64,000 nucleotides of DNA, from assembly GCA_963819845.1 (NCBI GenBank), contig CAWFXQ010000013.1, forward strand, positions 248,001-312,000, written 5' to 3'. The first letter of the stretch is position 1. Each line of letters starts with the position of its first letter. Below the pieces are notes generated by a model, which had not been told where the DNA came from, did not search any database, and was given only the letters and a program-made list of their open reading frames with translations. Source of the stretch: DATAGF01 sp963819845. GTDB lineage: Bacteria; Actinomycetota; Thermoleophilia; Miltoncostaeales; Miltoncostaeaceae. Made by a program: the position numbers and the translations under genes. Shown here piece after piece: positions 1-8,107 of this stretch.

Positions 1-416
1 TGCTCGACCGGGGCCACGGCGGCGCCCACATCGGCAAGGGCCTGCTGGGGCGATTCGCCCGCGGCGAGGCCTTGGGCGGCCGACTGGACGGCCGACCTGA
101 GCCCGTCGACGGCGCTCGACAGCGCCTCCTGGTCCGCGCTCGAGGCGGCGGATGCGGCCGACGCCAGCCCCGAGGCCGCGCTCTGCAGATCCGTGACGGC
201 GGTCTGGAGCTGGGTCGCCGTCGTGTTCGCCGGGTCGAGCCCCCTGAGGGCGTCGGCGGCCTGCTGTACGTCGGCGGCGCTGGAGCAGACCGCCTGGCTC
301 GGCGCCGCGGTCTGGCTCGGCGCCGCGGTCTGGCTGTCGGAGTCGTCGTCGCCGCACGCCACCGCCCCGACGAGGGCCAGGCAGACGGCGAGCGACGCGA
401 GCGCGTATCTGAGCAT
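1..416 (-). CDS. Putative lipoprotein, Ala/Ser/Gln-rich (3' end outside window)
   Basis: The frame begins with ATG at 416 and runs off the left edge without a stop. The N-terminus (MLRYALASLAVCLALVGAVAC) is a short signal peptide ending in a lipobox-like AVAC, followed by GDDDSDS, so the product is probably lipid-anchored outside the membrane. The mature part is low-complexity Ala/Ser/Gln sequence that looks helical (ADVQQAADALRGLDP, then TATQLQTAVTDLQSAASGL). A Shine-Dalgarno GGGAGG lies about 7 nt upstream of the start. The protein carries a small internal duplication (QTAAPS twice). I recognise no enzyme domain. Divergent from the DUF1269 gene at 556. Confidence 0.7.
   Translation of the reverse strand, partial: MLRYALASLAVCLALVGAVACGDDDSDSQTAAPSQTAAPSQAVCSSAADVQQAADALRGLDPANTTATQLQTAVTDLQSAASGLASAASAASSADQEALSSAVDGLRSAVQSAAQGLAAGESPQQALADVGAAVAPVE
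301..336. repeat. 18-bp direct tandem repeat inside the lipoprotein gene
   Basis: Two copies of an 18-bp unit (GGCGCCGCGGTCTGGCTC, last base varied) lie head to tail. They encode the duplicated QTAAPS segment just after the lipobox, a likely slippage site in the linker. Confidence 0.75.
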
Positions 417-555
417 CGGAAGACCTCCCTCGGGACTCGTGGGCCGAGGATCACGCATCGGCCTGCGGACCGCATCATCCGGATCGGGCGATGCCCACCA
501 GCGGCCGCTCGGCGATGCTGGCCCGGATCGGTGCCACCATACAAAAGGGGCCGTG

Positions 556-1071
556 ATGGCCAGCGAGGACAGCACCTTCCTGCTCGTCGGGGCGTATGCG
601 AGCGTCGACGACGCCCAGGCCGACTACGACGTGGTCAAGGCCCTCCACGCCGAGAAGGTGATCGGCGGCTACGACGCCGCCGTCATCACCAAGGATGACA
701 AGGGCAAGGTGCACGTGAACAAGGACGAGACCGCGACGCGCCGGGGCGGCTGGGGCGGCGCCGGGGTCGGCGCGCTCGTGGGGCTGATCTTCCCGCCGGC
801 GCTGATCGGCAGCGCGGCGGTCGGCGCGGCCGTCGGCGCCTTCGGCGGCCACCTCTCCAAGGGCATGTCGCGCTCGGACATGAAGGAGCTGGGCGACCTC
901 CTCGACGTGGGTGAGGCCGGCCTGGTCGTGATCGGCGACTGGCGCCTCGAGGAGCGCATCGACGAGCTCCTGAGCAAGGCTGAGCGGCGCGAGGCGAAGG
1001 AGCTGCGCGACCTCGACAAGGCGGAGACCGAGGCGCAGATCGGCACCCTGATGTCGGGGGAGGGGACCTAG
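556..1071 (+). CDS. DUF1269 family membrane-associated protein
   Basis: 171 aa starting at ATG 556 behind AAAAGGGG. The N-terminal part (FLLVGAYASVDDAQADYD, then DAAVITKDDKGKVHV) and the glycine-rich hydrophobic segment GWGGAGVGALVGLIFPPALI are typical of DUF1269, a family of unknown biochemical role often found near stress genes. The glycine-zipper-like segment at about residues 65-105 could insert into membrane. The C-terminal third is charged and helical (ERIDELLSKAERREAKELRD). No enzymatic residues are evident. It stands alone, divergent from the lipoprotein gene and 77 nt before the YihY gene. Confidence 0.8.
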   Translation: MASEDSTFLLVGAYASVDDAQADYDVVKALHAEKVIGGYDAAVITKDDKGKVHVNKDETATRRGGWGGAGVGALVGLIFPPALIGSAAVGAAVGAFGGHLSKGMSRSDMKELGDLLDVGEAGLVVIGDWRLEERIDELLSKAERREAKELRDLDKAETEAQIGTLMSGEGT

Positions 1072-1147
1072 GCCACTCGAGCCGGGAGCGGTTCTGGACC
1101 GGGGGGAGCGCCGGCCCGTGCCCCGGCGCCCGCTCGCGCGGCCGTGA

Positions 1148-2041
1148 ATGACCATGAGCGACATCGGCGATCGGCGCGTTGACGCGCCCCAGGATCCCGA
1201 CGAGGCCCCTGACGCCGGCCGCGGCGGTCGCCTGCGAGCCAGGCTCACTGCCACGGTCGCGAGCGCGAGGAGCGCGAGTGAACGGCACGTGGCGATCGCG
1301 GTCCCGCTCCGGGCGGCGGAGCGAAACCGGCGCGTTGCGGCGAGCGTTCTCGCGGGGGGGCTCGCCTATCGGCTGTTCCTGTGGTTGCTGCCGTTCGGCC
1401 TGATCGTCGGAGGCGCGCTCGGCTTCCTGAACGCGGACAGCACCGAGACCGCGGTTGGGACGGGTGGCCTTCCGGCCGCGATCAGCGACGCGATCGGCGA
1501 CGCCTCGCGTGCCGCGCAGTCCGACTCGTGGTGGCTCCTCGCGGTCGGCGTGTCGCTCCTCCTCTGGGCGGGCTACACGGGCGCGAAGGCCGTGAGGCTC
1601 GTCCATGCGCTCGTGTGGGACGAGCCCCCCTCGAGGACGAGGCCGCTCCTGGGTTCAGTCGCCTTCACCGGGGTGCTGTGCGCGGTCTGGGCCGAGATCG
1701 CGCTCACCTGGTGGCTCCGTGACGAGACGTGGCCGAGCCTCCTCCTCGGCGTGCTCAGCGTCGCGCCGCTCGCGGCGCTGTGGCTCTGGGTGTCTCTTCA
1801 CCTTCCGCACCGGGACGCCCCGTGGCAGGCACTGCTGCCCGGCGCGGTCGTCGTCGCCATCGGATTCCAGGTGCTGCACGAAGTGGTCGTCATCTATCTC
1901 GTGCCCGAGCTCGAGAAGTCGACGTCGCTGTACGGCAGCCTCGGCGCCGCGACGACGATCATCTTCTTCGTCTACCTCGTCGCCACGCTCGTCGTCGCCT
2001 CGCCGATTCTCAACAGCTCGCTCCACGAAGAGCTCTCGTAG
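1148..2041 (+). CDS. YihY/BrkB family inner-membrane protein
   Basis: 297 aa. The soluble N-terminus is followed by several hydrophobic helices, including LAYRLFLWLLPFGLIVGGAL, WWLLAVGVSLLLWAGYTGA and a C-terminal pair ending TTIIFFVYLVATLVVASPIL. The topology and the RLFLWLLPF segment match the YihY/BrkB (UPF0761) family, once annotated as RNase BN; its real substrate is not established. Two ATGs (1148, 1154) are possible starts and neither has a convincing Shine-Dalgarno. The DUF2252 gene begins 19 nt after the stop. Confidence 0.8.
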   Translation: MTMSDIGDRRVDAPQDPDEAPDAGRGGRLRARLTATVASARSASERHVAIAVPLRAAERNRRVAASVLAGGLAYRLFLWLLPFGLIVGGALGFLNADSTETAVGTGGLPAAISDAIGDASRAAQSDSWWLLAVGVSLLLWAGYTGAKAVRLVHALVWDEPPSRTRPLLGSVAFTGVLCAVWAEIALTWWLRDETWPSLLLGVLSVAPLAALWLWVSLHLPHRDAPWQALLPGAVVVAIGFQVLHEVVVIYLVPELEKSTSLYGSLGAATTIIFFVYLVATLVVASPILNSSLHEELS

Positions 2042-2060
2042 ACTCGAAGGGGTCCCCGAC

Positions 2061-3503
2061 ATGACGACCAACGCCCAAGACGACCGCCGCGTCCCGACCA
2101 AGGCAAGGGTCGAGCATCCCAGCGTGGCCGAGCGGGTCGCGCGCGGCCAGGCGTCGCGGGCGGACGTGCCCCGCTCGGCCCACGCGGAGTTCGACCCCGG
2201 CCCGGACCGCCCGGACCCGGTCGCGCTGCTCGAGCGTCAGGCGACGACCCGCGTGCCCGAGCTCGTGCCGATCCGCTATGGGCGCATGCTGGTCTCGCCC
2301 TTCGCCTTCTTCCGGGGCGCCGCCCTGATCATGGCCAGCGACCTCGCCACCACGCCGACGACCGGCCTGCGCGTCCAGCTCTGCGGGGACGCCCACCTCT
2401 CGAACTTCGGCCTCTTCGGCAGCCCCGAGCGGCGCCTGCTCTTCGACATCAACGACTTCGACGAGACCCTCCCGGGACCATTCGAGTGGGACGTGAAGCG
2501 CCTCGCGGCCAGCCTTGAAGTGGCCGGCCGTGACCGGGGCTTCGCGGACGCGGACCGGGAGGGGATCGTCCGGGCGTGCGTCCGCGCCTACCGGAGCGCG
2601 ATGGCGGGATTCGCCGGGCAGCCGAACCTGGACGTCTTCTACACCGGGTTCGACATCGAGCAGGTCGCCGCCCGCTACCGGGCCAGCGTCTCGCGGAAGC
2701 TCGCGAAGCGAGCCGACAAGAGCATCGCCAAGGCGCGCACCAAGGACAGCATGCAGGCCCTCGAGCGGCTGACCGAGGAGGTGGACGGCCGGCCGCGCAT
2801 CGTGGCCGACGCCCCGCTGATCGTCCCGGTGCGGGATCTCCTGCCCGACGAGGCGGCCGGGGACCTCCTCGAGTGGGCGCACGCCCGCCTGCGCGAGTAC
2901 CGGCGCAGCCTCGAGATCGACCGCCGTCGTCTCCTGGAGCGGTACGAGTTCGTCGACCTCGCGCGCAAGGTGGTGGGGGTGGGCAGCGTGGGGACGCGGG
3001 CCTGGATCGCCCTGATGCTCGGCCGCGACCGGCGCGACCCGCTGTTCCTCCAGATCAAGGAGGCCGAGCCGTCGGTGCTCGAGGACTTCGCCGGACGCAG
3101 CGACTATCGCAACGCCGGTCACCGGGTGGTCTCGGGTCAGAGGCTTATGCAGGCGGCGAGCGACATCTTCCTGGGATGGCTGCGAGTCGCGGACGGCCTC
3201 GACGGCGGTGAGCGCGATTACTACGTGCGCCAGCTGCGGGATTGGAAGGGCTCGGCCGAGATCGAGGCGATGGCCCCCGAGGGCATGCGCATCTACGCCG
3301 AGATGTGCGCCTGGACCCTGGCCCGGGCCCACGCCCGCTCGGGCGACCCGGTGGCGATCGCGGCCTATCTCGGCAAGAAGGACGCCTTCGACCGCGCCAT
3401 CGCGGTGTTCGCCACCGCCTACGCGGACCGCAACGAGCGCGACTACGAGCTCCTCAAGGAGGCCGTCGCCGGCGGACGGCTCGAGGCCCAGACGGGGCTG
3501 TAG
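2061..3503 (+). CDS. DUF2252 family protein (kinase-like fold)
   Basis: 480 aa from ATG 2061, with AAGGGG about 9 nt upstream. Clear DUF2252 hallmarks are LCGDAHLSNFG near residue 110 and FDINDFDETLPGPFEWDVKR near residue 135, which resemble the HGDxxxxN and D-containing metal loops of aminoglycoside-phosphotransferase-like kinases. The substrate of the family is unknown. Length is normal for the family and the frame is clean. It probably shares a transcript with the YihY gene 19 nt upstream. Convergent with the permease gene at 3565. Confidence 0.88.
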   Translation: MTTNAQDDRRVPTKARVEHPSVAERVARGQASRADVPRSAHAEFDPGPDRPDPVALLERQATTRVPELVPIRYGRMLVSPFAFFRGAALIMASDLATTPTTGLRVQLCGDAHLSNFGLFGSPERRLLFDINDFDETLPGPFEWDVKRLAASLEVAGRDRGFADADREGIVRACVRAYRSAMAGFAGQPNLDVFYTGFDIEQVAARYRASVSRKLAKRADKSIAKARTKDSMQALERLTEEVDGRPRIVADAPLIVPVRDLLPDEAAGDLLEWAHARLREYRRSLEIDRRRLLERYEFVDLARKVVGVGSVGTRAWIALMLGRDRRDPLFLQIKEAEPSVLEDFAGRSDYRNAGHRVVSGQRLMQAASDIFLGWLRVADGLDGGERDYYVRQLRDWKGSAEIEAMAPEGMRIYAEMCAWTLARAHARSGDPVAIAAYLGKKDAFDRAIAVFATAYADRNERDYELLKEAVAGGRLEAQTGL

Positions 3504-3564
3504 CCGGCGAGTCCGAGCCGGACCTCAGCGGCGACACGGAGGCGCACGTCCTGCGGGGGCCGCG

Positions 3565-4638
3565 TCAGTTGAGCATCTTCTTGACGGCCGGCTGGGCCCG
3601 GTCGGCCACCAGCCTGAAGAAGCCCCTCGCCCGGAGGAGGCCGACGGCCTTGGCGGCGATCACGGTGAAGGGCACGGCCAGGATGAGGCCGACGATGCCG
3701 GCGAGGAAGCCGCCCAGCGCCGTGACGACGAGCACGACCAGCGGGTGGATGTCGAGGGTGCGGCCCATCACCTTGGGCTCCACGAAGTTCTCCAGCAGCA
3801 GGTTCGAGGCGACCACCACCACCAGCATGACGATGGCCACATCGAGCCCGCCGTCGCCGAGGGCGACGATCACGGCCAGCCCGCCGCCGAGGAAGGCCCC
3901 GATGTAGGGGATGTAGCCGCCGATGAAGTTCACCACCAAGATGGTGAACACGAGCGGAAGACCGAGCAGCAGGGCGGCGAGGGCGACGACCACCGCGACG
4001 ATCGCGGACATGGCCGTGCGGCCCCGCCCGTAGTCGCGGAGGATCCGGCACGCCTCGCCGACGAAGCCGTCAACCTCGCCCCGGATCGACGGTGCGATCT
4101 GCGCGACCACCGAGCGCCGGAGCTTGGCGCCGTCCTTGAGCAGGTAGTACATGACGAGGGCGCCGAGGATCAGGCCGGTGGCCACCCCGAGCAGCGCGTC
4201 GACGCCGGAGACCAGCTTGGTGAGGAAGCCGCCGGTGACCTCCGGGGACGCCTCCTCGATCGCCGTCCGGACATCGTCCAGGTGGGCCTGATCGAGACCG
4301 AGGTCGTCGACCGCGTAGGCAATCGCCTCGTCGACCGAGTCACCGATCTCAGCTGTCTGGTCGATCACGCCCTGCGCGGTCGCGATCACGACCAGGGCCC
4401 CGATGGCCAGCAGGCCGAGGACGACCAGGCCGGCGGCCACGCTGGGCTTGAGCCCGTGGCGCACGAGCTTCCCGACCAGGGGTCTGAAGATCACGGCCAG
4501 CACGGCGGCGAAGACCAGCGGGAGCACGATCTCGCTCACCGCGGCCAACGCGAAGGCCACGATGACCGCCGCCACCACGCACCCCACGAAGCTCCACGCC
4601 CAGACCCCGAGCCTGGGCACCGAGCCGCCGTTGTTCAT
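3565..4638 (-). CDS. AI-2E family transporter (UPF0118/PerM-like permease)
   Basis: 357 aa. There are about eight hydrophobic helices: a pair near the N-terminus (WSFVGCVVAAVIVAFALAAV, then VLPLVFAAVLAVIF), a long soluble middle section (residues about 90-150), and a C-terminal bundle with the family signature GGYIPYIGAFLGG. Relatives are called AI-2E exporters or PerM, but transport specificity varies (some are Na+/H+ antiporters), so only the family is claimed. GGGAGG lies upstream of ATG 4638. Confidence 0.85.
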   Translation of the reverse strand: MNNGGSVPRLGVWAWSFVGCVVAAVIVAFALAAVSEIVLPLVFAAVLAVIFRPLVGKLVRHGLKPSVAAGLVVLGLLAIGALVVIATAQGVIDQTAEIGDSVDEAIAYAVDDLGLDQAHLDDVRTAIEEASPEVTGGFLTKLVSGVDALLGVATGLILGALVMYYLLKDGAKLRRSVVAQIAPSIRGEVDGFVGEACRILRDYGRGRTAMSAIVAVVVALAALLLGLPLVFTILVVNFIGGYIPYIGAFLGGGLAVIVALGDGGLDVAIVMLVVVVASNLLLENFVEPKVMGRTLDIHPLVVLVVTALGGFLAGIVGLILAVPFTVIAAKAVGLLRARGFFRLVADRAQPAVKKMLN

Positions 4639-5118
4639 CGCGACCGCCTCCCGCGTTTCCTGACCGGCGCCGTGGGTCCGATGTGCCGTTCCGTTGGTGG
4701 GGTTGCGCGCATCGCGCGTCTCCTGGTCCGCGCCCGCGGCATCCGGGCGGCTTCCGGCAACGTATGCGCGCGCCGGTGGCGGCGCATCACCCGCATCGGA
4801 TGATGGCGGAGCCTTCGGGCCCGGTTAGGACTGGTCCCGTGGAGCACCGCTCCTCCCCCCGTGGCCCACGCCCGAGGATGCGCAACGCCTTGCACACCGG
4901 CGAGCGGCGCGTGGCCCGAGATCCAGGAGGCCTCGGAGAAATCGACCGGTGAGGGAGGACACGGGCGGGACCAGGCGAGCGGCTCCGCGCGATCAGACCC
5001 GGCCCGACCGGCGAGGCGGCCACGCTCACCTGGATCGGATGATGCGACCCGGCCGGGTCGGTGCATACGGTCGTCTCAAGCTCGGAGGGGCCGCATTCTC
5101 GAGAGGGAGGACCACGGG
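4639..5118. other. 480-bp intergenic region with no convincing gene
   Basis: I see no reading frame with protein-like composition here on either strand. The sequence ATCGGATGATG occurs twice in direct orientation (about 4797 and 5036). A GAGAGGGAGG Shine-Dalgarno at 5101-5110 serves the next gene. The segment must hold the divergent promoters of the flanking genes, but no -35/-10 pair stands out. Confidence 0.5.
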
Positions 5119-6693
5119 ATGAGCACCACCAAGAGGAAGAAGAAGGGCGTCTCGGCGAAGACGTTGCGCTCGATCTCGACCCCGGATCGCGTCGAGAGCC
5201 GTCTCGGCACGCTCGAGTTCGACGACGGCGCGCCCTCGGCGGCGACGGCCGAGCTGCTCTACGACCACCTCGACTTCATGCGCGGGGTCGAGGCGTTCAT
5301 CGGCGCCTACCCCGGCGCGTCGGTGGCCGCGATCCGCAAGGGGTTCCTGTCGATCGGGGTCGAGGACAACGAGATCCTGCTGTTCTCGGACCTGATGGAT
5401 TCGGCGTCGCTGTTCCTCACCGGCAACTGCGACACGGTCTACTTCCTCTCCTTCATCGACCTCAGCGAGGGACCGATGGTGCTCGACGTCCCACCGCTCG
5501 GCCCGCCGTCGGGGATCCTCGGCACGATCGACGACATGTGGTGGCGCTGGGTCACCGACTTCGGCGTCCCCGGCCCCGACCGGGGCCAGGGCGGGCGCTA
5601 CCTGATCGTCGGGCCGGGCTACGACGGGCCGCTGCCCGCCGGCGGCTTCCACGTCTCGCACGCGCGCACCACGCGCGCCGTCGTGCTGGGCCGCGCGTTC
5701 ATGGTCGACGGCGATCCCGGGCCCGTGGTGAAGGCGATCCGCGACGGCGTCCGCATCTCCCCCGACGTGCCCGCCGCCGAGGGCACGGCGGTGGCGGCGT
5801 TCCTCGCCGGCGAGGTCCCGACCCTCGCCCCGGTCGCCCCGGTCCCCGAGCAGCGGTTCATCGAGGGGTCGGGCGTCGCCTTCAACACGATCGCGCCGAA
5901 CGACTTCGGCTTCTGGGAGACGGTCGACGACCTGGTGCAGCAGGAGCCGGCCGGGGCGGGTGAGCCCGAGCTGATGGGGATGCTGGCGTCCGTCGGGATC
6001 GTCAAGGGCACCCCCTTCGCGCCCGACGAGCGCATGCGCAAGGTCCTCGAGGACGCCGTGGTCGTGGGCAACGCCACGGCGCGCACGATCGCGTTCGCGC
6101 CGCGGGAGGAGGAGGGCTTCGCGTACTACCCCGGCTCATGGTGGGTCAACGGGCTCTGGGTCGGCGGCCACGAGTTCCTCGACCCCCCGCCGCAGGTCAC
6201 CGCCGAGGGCGTCGTGCCGAGCCCGAGCGACGGGGCGCGCAAGCTCAACTCGCGCATCTGGTTCCTCTATCCCGCCACCGGCGTCACCCCGGCGATGTGC
6301 ATGCGCCTGACCGGCATCGGCTCCCAGTACCTCATCGCGATGCGCGGCGGCGACGGGGAGTTCCTGGACGGGGGCCGCAGCTACCGGCTCACCCTGCCGG
6401 CCGACATCCCGCAGAGCCGCTTCTGGTCGGTGATCCTCTACGACCGCCAGACGCGCTCCATGCTGCAGACCGACCAGCCCAAGCCCGACCTCAGCAGCCA
6501 GACGGGAACGGTCGAGACGAACCCCGACGGCTCGACGGACATCTACATGGGGCCCGCGGCGCCCGAGGGCAAGGGCGCCAACTGGCTCCAGACCGTCCCC
6601 GGCAAGGGCTTCTTCGTGATCCTTCGGCTCTACAACCCGCTGCAGCCGTTCTTCGACCAGACCTGGCGACCGAGCGAGATCGAACCGGCGTAG
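5119..6693 (+). CDS. DUF1254/DUF1214 domain-containing protein
   Basis: 524 aa from ATG 5119, chosen because GAGAGGGAGG precedes it by about 8 nt. The N-terminal half has the DUF1254 pattern (GVEAFIGAYPGASVAAIRKG, FLTGNCDTVYFLSF). The C-terminal half has DUF1214 features (SRIWFLYPATGVTPAM, then QSRFWSVILYDRQTRSMLQT, ending VILRLYNPLQPFFDQTWRPS). The function of this pair of domains is unknown. No signal peptide is visible; the N-terminus is lysine-rich (STTKRKKKG). The gene appears to be monocistronic. Confidence 0.85.
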   Translation: MSTTKRKKKGVSAKTLRSISTPDRVESRLGTLEFDDGAPSAATAELLYDHLDFMRGVEAFIGAYPGASVAAIRKGFLSIGVEDNEILLFSDLMDSASLFLTGNCDTVYFLSFIDLSEGPMVLDVPPLGPPSGILGTIDDMWWRWVTDFGVPGPDRGQGGRYLIVGPGYDGPLPAGGFHVSHARTTRAVVLGRAFMVDGDPGPVVKAIRDGVRISPDVPAAEGTAVAAFLAGEVPTLAPVAPVPEQRFIEGSGVAFNTIAPNDFGFWETVDDLVQQEPAGAGEPELMGMLASVGIVKGTPFAPDERMRKVLEDAVVVGNATARTIAFAPREEEGFAYYPGSWWVNGLWVGGHEFLDPPPQVTAEGVVPSPSDGARKLNSRIWFLYPATGVTPAMCMRLTGIGSQYLIAMRGGDGEFLDGGRSYRLTLPADIPQSRFWSVILYDRQTRSMLQTDQPKPDLSSQTGTVETNPDGSTDIYMGPAAPEGKGANWLQTVPGKGFFVILRLYNPLQPFFDQTWRPSEIEPA

Positions 6694-6751
6694 CCCTCCG
6701 CGAGATCGTCCGAACCCCGCTCACCCATGGCCAACGTCGGCGGGCCAGAGT

Positions 6752-7440
6752 CACCCGGATCGCCTGCGGGCCGAGCTGCCCACCCTCTGCGATCAGGTGC
6801 TGTGGGGGCTGATGGCCTACGCCGGCCTACGCCCCGAGGAGGCGCTGGCCCTGCGCTGGGGCGACGTCGGCGCGACGCTCCACGTCCACCGCGCGTTTCA
6901 CCCACGGCGAGCAGAAGGACACCAAGACCGGGCGCGCTCGCAGCGTCACCGTGATCGGCCCCCTTGCCGACGACCTGGCCGCCTGGCGCGAGCGCAGCGA
7001 GTGGTCGGAGACCGGGGATCTGGTGCCCGAGCCTCGGCCGCGCCGACCGGCCGGCCGACGCCACCCGCCAGGGCGGGTTCCTCCACCTGGGCAACTGGCG
7101 CAACCACGCCTTCATCCCGGCGACCCGCCGCGCAGGGCTGACGGGCGTCATCCCCTACAACGGGCGCGACACCTTCGCCAGCCTGCTGATCTACGAGGGC
7201 CGGCCGCCGATCCTGGTGGCCGCCGCGCTCGGCCACGGCGACACCCAGACCCTCTGGCGCCACTACCCCGGCGTCTTCGCGGAGGCCGAGCACGTGGCCC
7301 GGATGCCCATCGACGAGGCTGCCCGGAGGGCCCGCGAGCAGCTCCGTTCGGAACGAAATGTTCCCACGTCGTTCCCACGCGCCGTGTCCGCGGGCCGAAT
7401 CGGCGCCACGGCGGTTCGTAGATTTCGCCGTTTGCAGGCG
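6752..7440 (+). pseudogene. Decayed tyrosine recombinase (phage-type integrase) fragment
   Basis: Three frames must be joined to read one protein. It starts mid-domain with LMAYAGLRPEEALALRWGDV, which carries the first catalytic Arg. It shifts frame at the TTT run 6896-6898, where removing one T restores RAFTHGEQKDTKTGRARSV. It shifts again near 7025-7035 to continue GGFLHLGNWRNHAF. The box II/III region reads PYNGRDTFASLLIYEG and LGHGDTQTLWRHYPGVF, keeping Arg and Tyr. The HDLRH-type His is replaced in YNGRD. The N-terminal arm-binding and core-binding domains are missing. Its end lies against the 3' end of tRNA-Arg, the usual place for an integrase of a tRNA-targeting element. I infer the relic of a lost element. 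Confidence 0.82.
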
Positions 7441-7449
7441 AAATTCAAG

Positions 7450-7522
7450 CACGCGCGGCAGGATTCGAACCTGCGACCTCTGGCTCCGGAGGCCAGCGCT
7501 CTATCCACTGAGCTACGCGCGC
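7450..7522 (-). tRNA. tRNA-Arg (anticodon CCG)
   Basis: Read on the minus strand, the sequence folds as a cloverleaf. The acceptor is GCGCGCG pairing with CGCGCGT (a G-U end pair). The D-arm begins TAGCTCAGTGGATAGAGC. The anticodon arm is CTGGC-CTCCGGA-GCCAG and gives anticodon CCG, reading CGG. The T-arm is GCAGG-TTCGAAT-CCTGC and the discriminator is G. CCA is not encoded. An integrase relic lies immediately beyond the 3' end. Confidence 0.95.
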
Positions 7523-7543
7523 TCTGGGGGCTAGCTTAGCCGA

Positions 7544-8098
7544 GTGCCCCGCATCGCCGTCATCTCGGACACCCACATGCCGCGCAAGGGCCTCGCGCTG
7601 CCGCCGGCGTGCGTCGCGCGCCTGCGGGCCGCCGACCTGATCGTCCACGCCGGGGACTGGTCGTCGATGGAGGCGGTCGCCCGCGTCCGCGGCCTGGGCC
7701 CCCCGGTCGTGGGCGTGCGGGGGAACGTCGAGGAGCCGGCCGTGCGCGCGGCGCTGCCGGCGACGGCGCAGGCCGAGGTCGGCGGGGTGCGGATCGGGGT
7801 CGTCCACGACGGCGGTCCCGGGGCGGGGCGGCTCTCGCGCCTGAGGCGGCGCTTCCCGGCGGCCGACGCGGTCGTCTTCGGCCACTCGCACATCCCCTGG
7901 CACGAGGCCGCCGAGGACGGGTTCGTCGTGGTGAACCCCGGCAGCCCGACCGACCGGCGCCGCTCGCGCCGCCACAGCATGGCCGAGCTGGAGATCGCGG
8001 ACGGCCGGGTGGCGGCGGTGTCGTTCTTCGCGGTCAACGAGCCGGCGGGGCCGCTCGACCCCGGTCTCATCGCCGGGGAGGCGCGGAACCGCCGTTAG
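7544..8098 (+). CDS. YfcE/MJ0936-type metallophosphoesterase
   Basis: 184 aa from GTG 7544. Motifs of the calcineurin-like phosphodiesterase superfamily appear in order: ISDTHMP (metal ligands D, H), HAGDWSS (D), VRGNVE (N), VFGHSHIPW (H, H) and NPGSPTD. The small size and motif spacing fit YfcE/MJ0936 phosphodiesterases, whose natural substrate is generally unknown. TAGCTT at 7532-7537 lies 6 nt before the GTG and there is no Shine-Dalgarno, so the mRNA is probably leaderless. The next gene starts 9 nt downstream. Confidence 0.85.
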   Translation: MPRIAVISDTHMPRKGLALPPACVARLRAADLIVHAGDWSSMEAVARVRGLGPPVVGVRGNVEEPAVRAALPATAQAEVGGVRIGVVHDGGPGAGRLSRLRRRFPAADAVVFGHSHIPWHEAAEDGFVVVNPGSPTDRRRSRRHSMAELEIADGRVAAVSFFAVNEPAGPLDPGLIAGEARNRR

Positions 8099-8107
8099 GA
8101 TCGGACG

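Noticed and set aside
4639..5118. Small genes in the intergenic gap (several open frames on both strands)
   Set aside because: Arg/Pro-rich translations with no ribosome site or family resemblance.
7350..7365. Second LexA box GGAACGAAATGTTCC in the integrase remnant
   Set aside because: The half-sites are separated by five bases rather than four and no promoter follows.
7440..7539. C-terminal extension HARQDSNLRPLAPEAS on the integrase remnant
   Set aside because: It is the antisense translation of tRNA-Arg, a well-known artefact, not protein.
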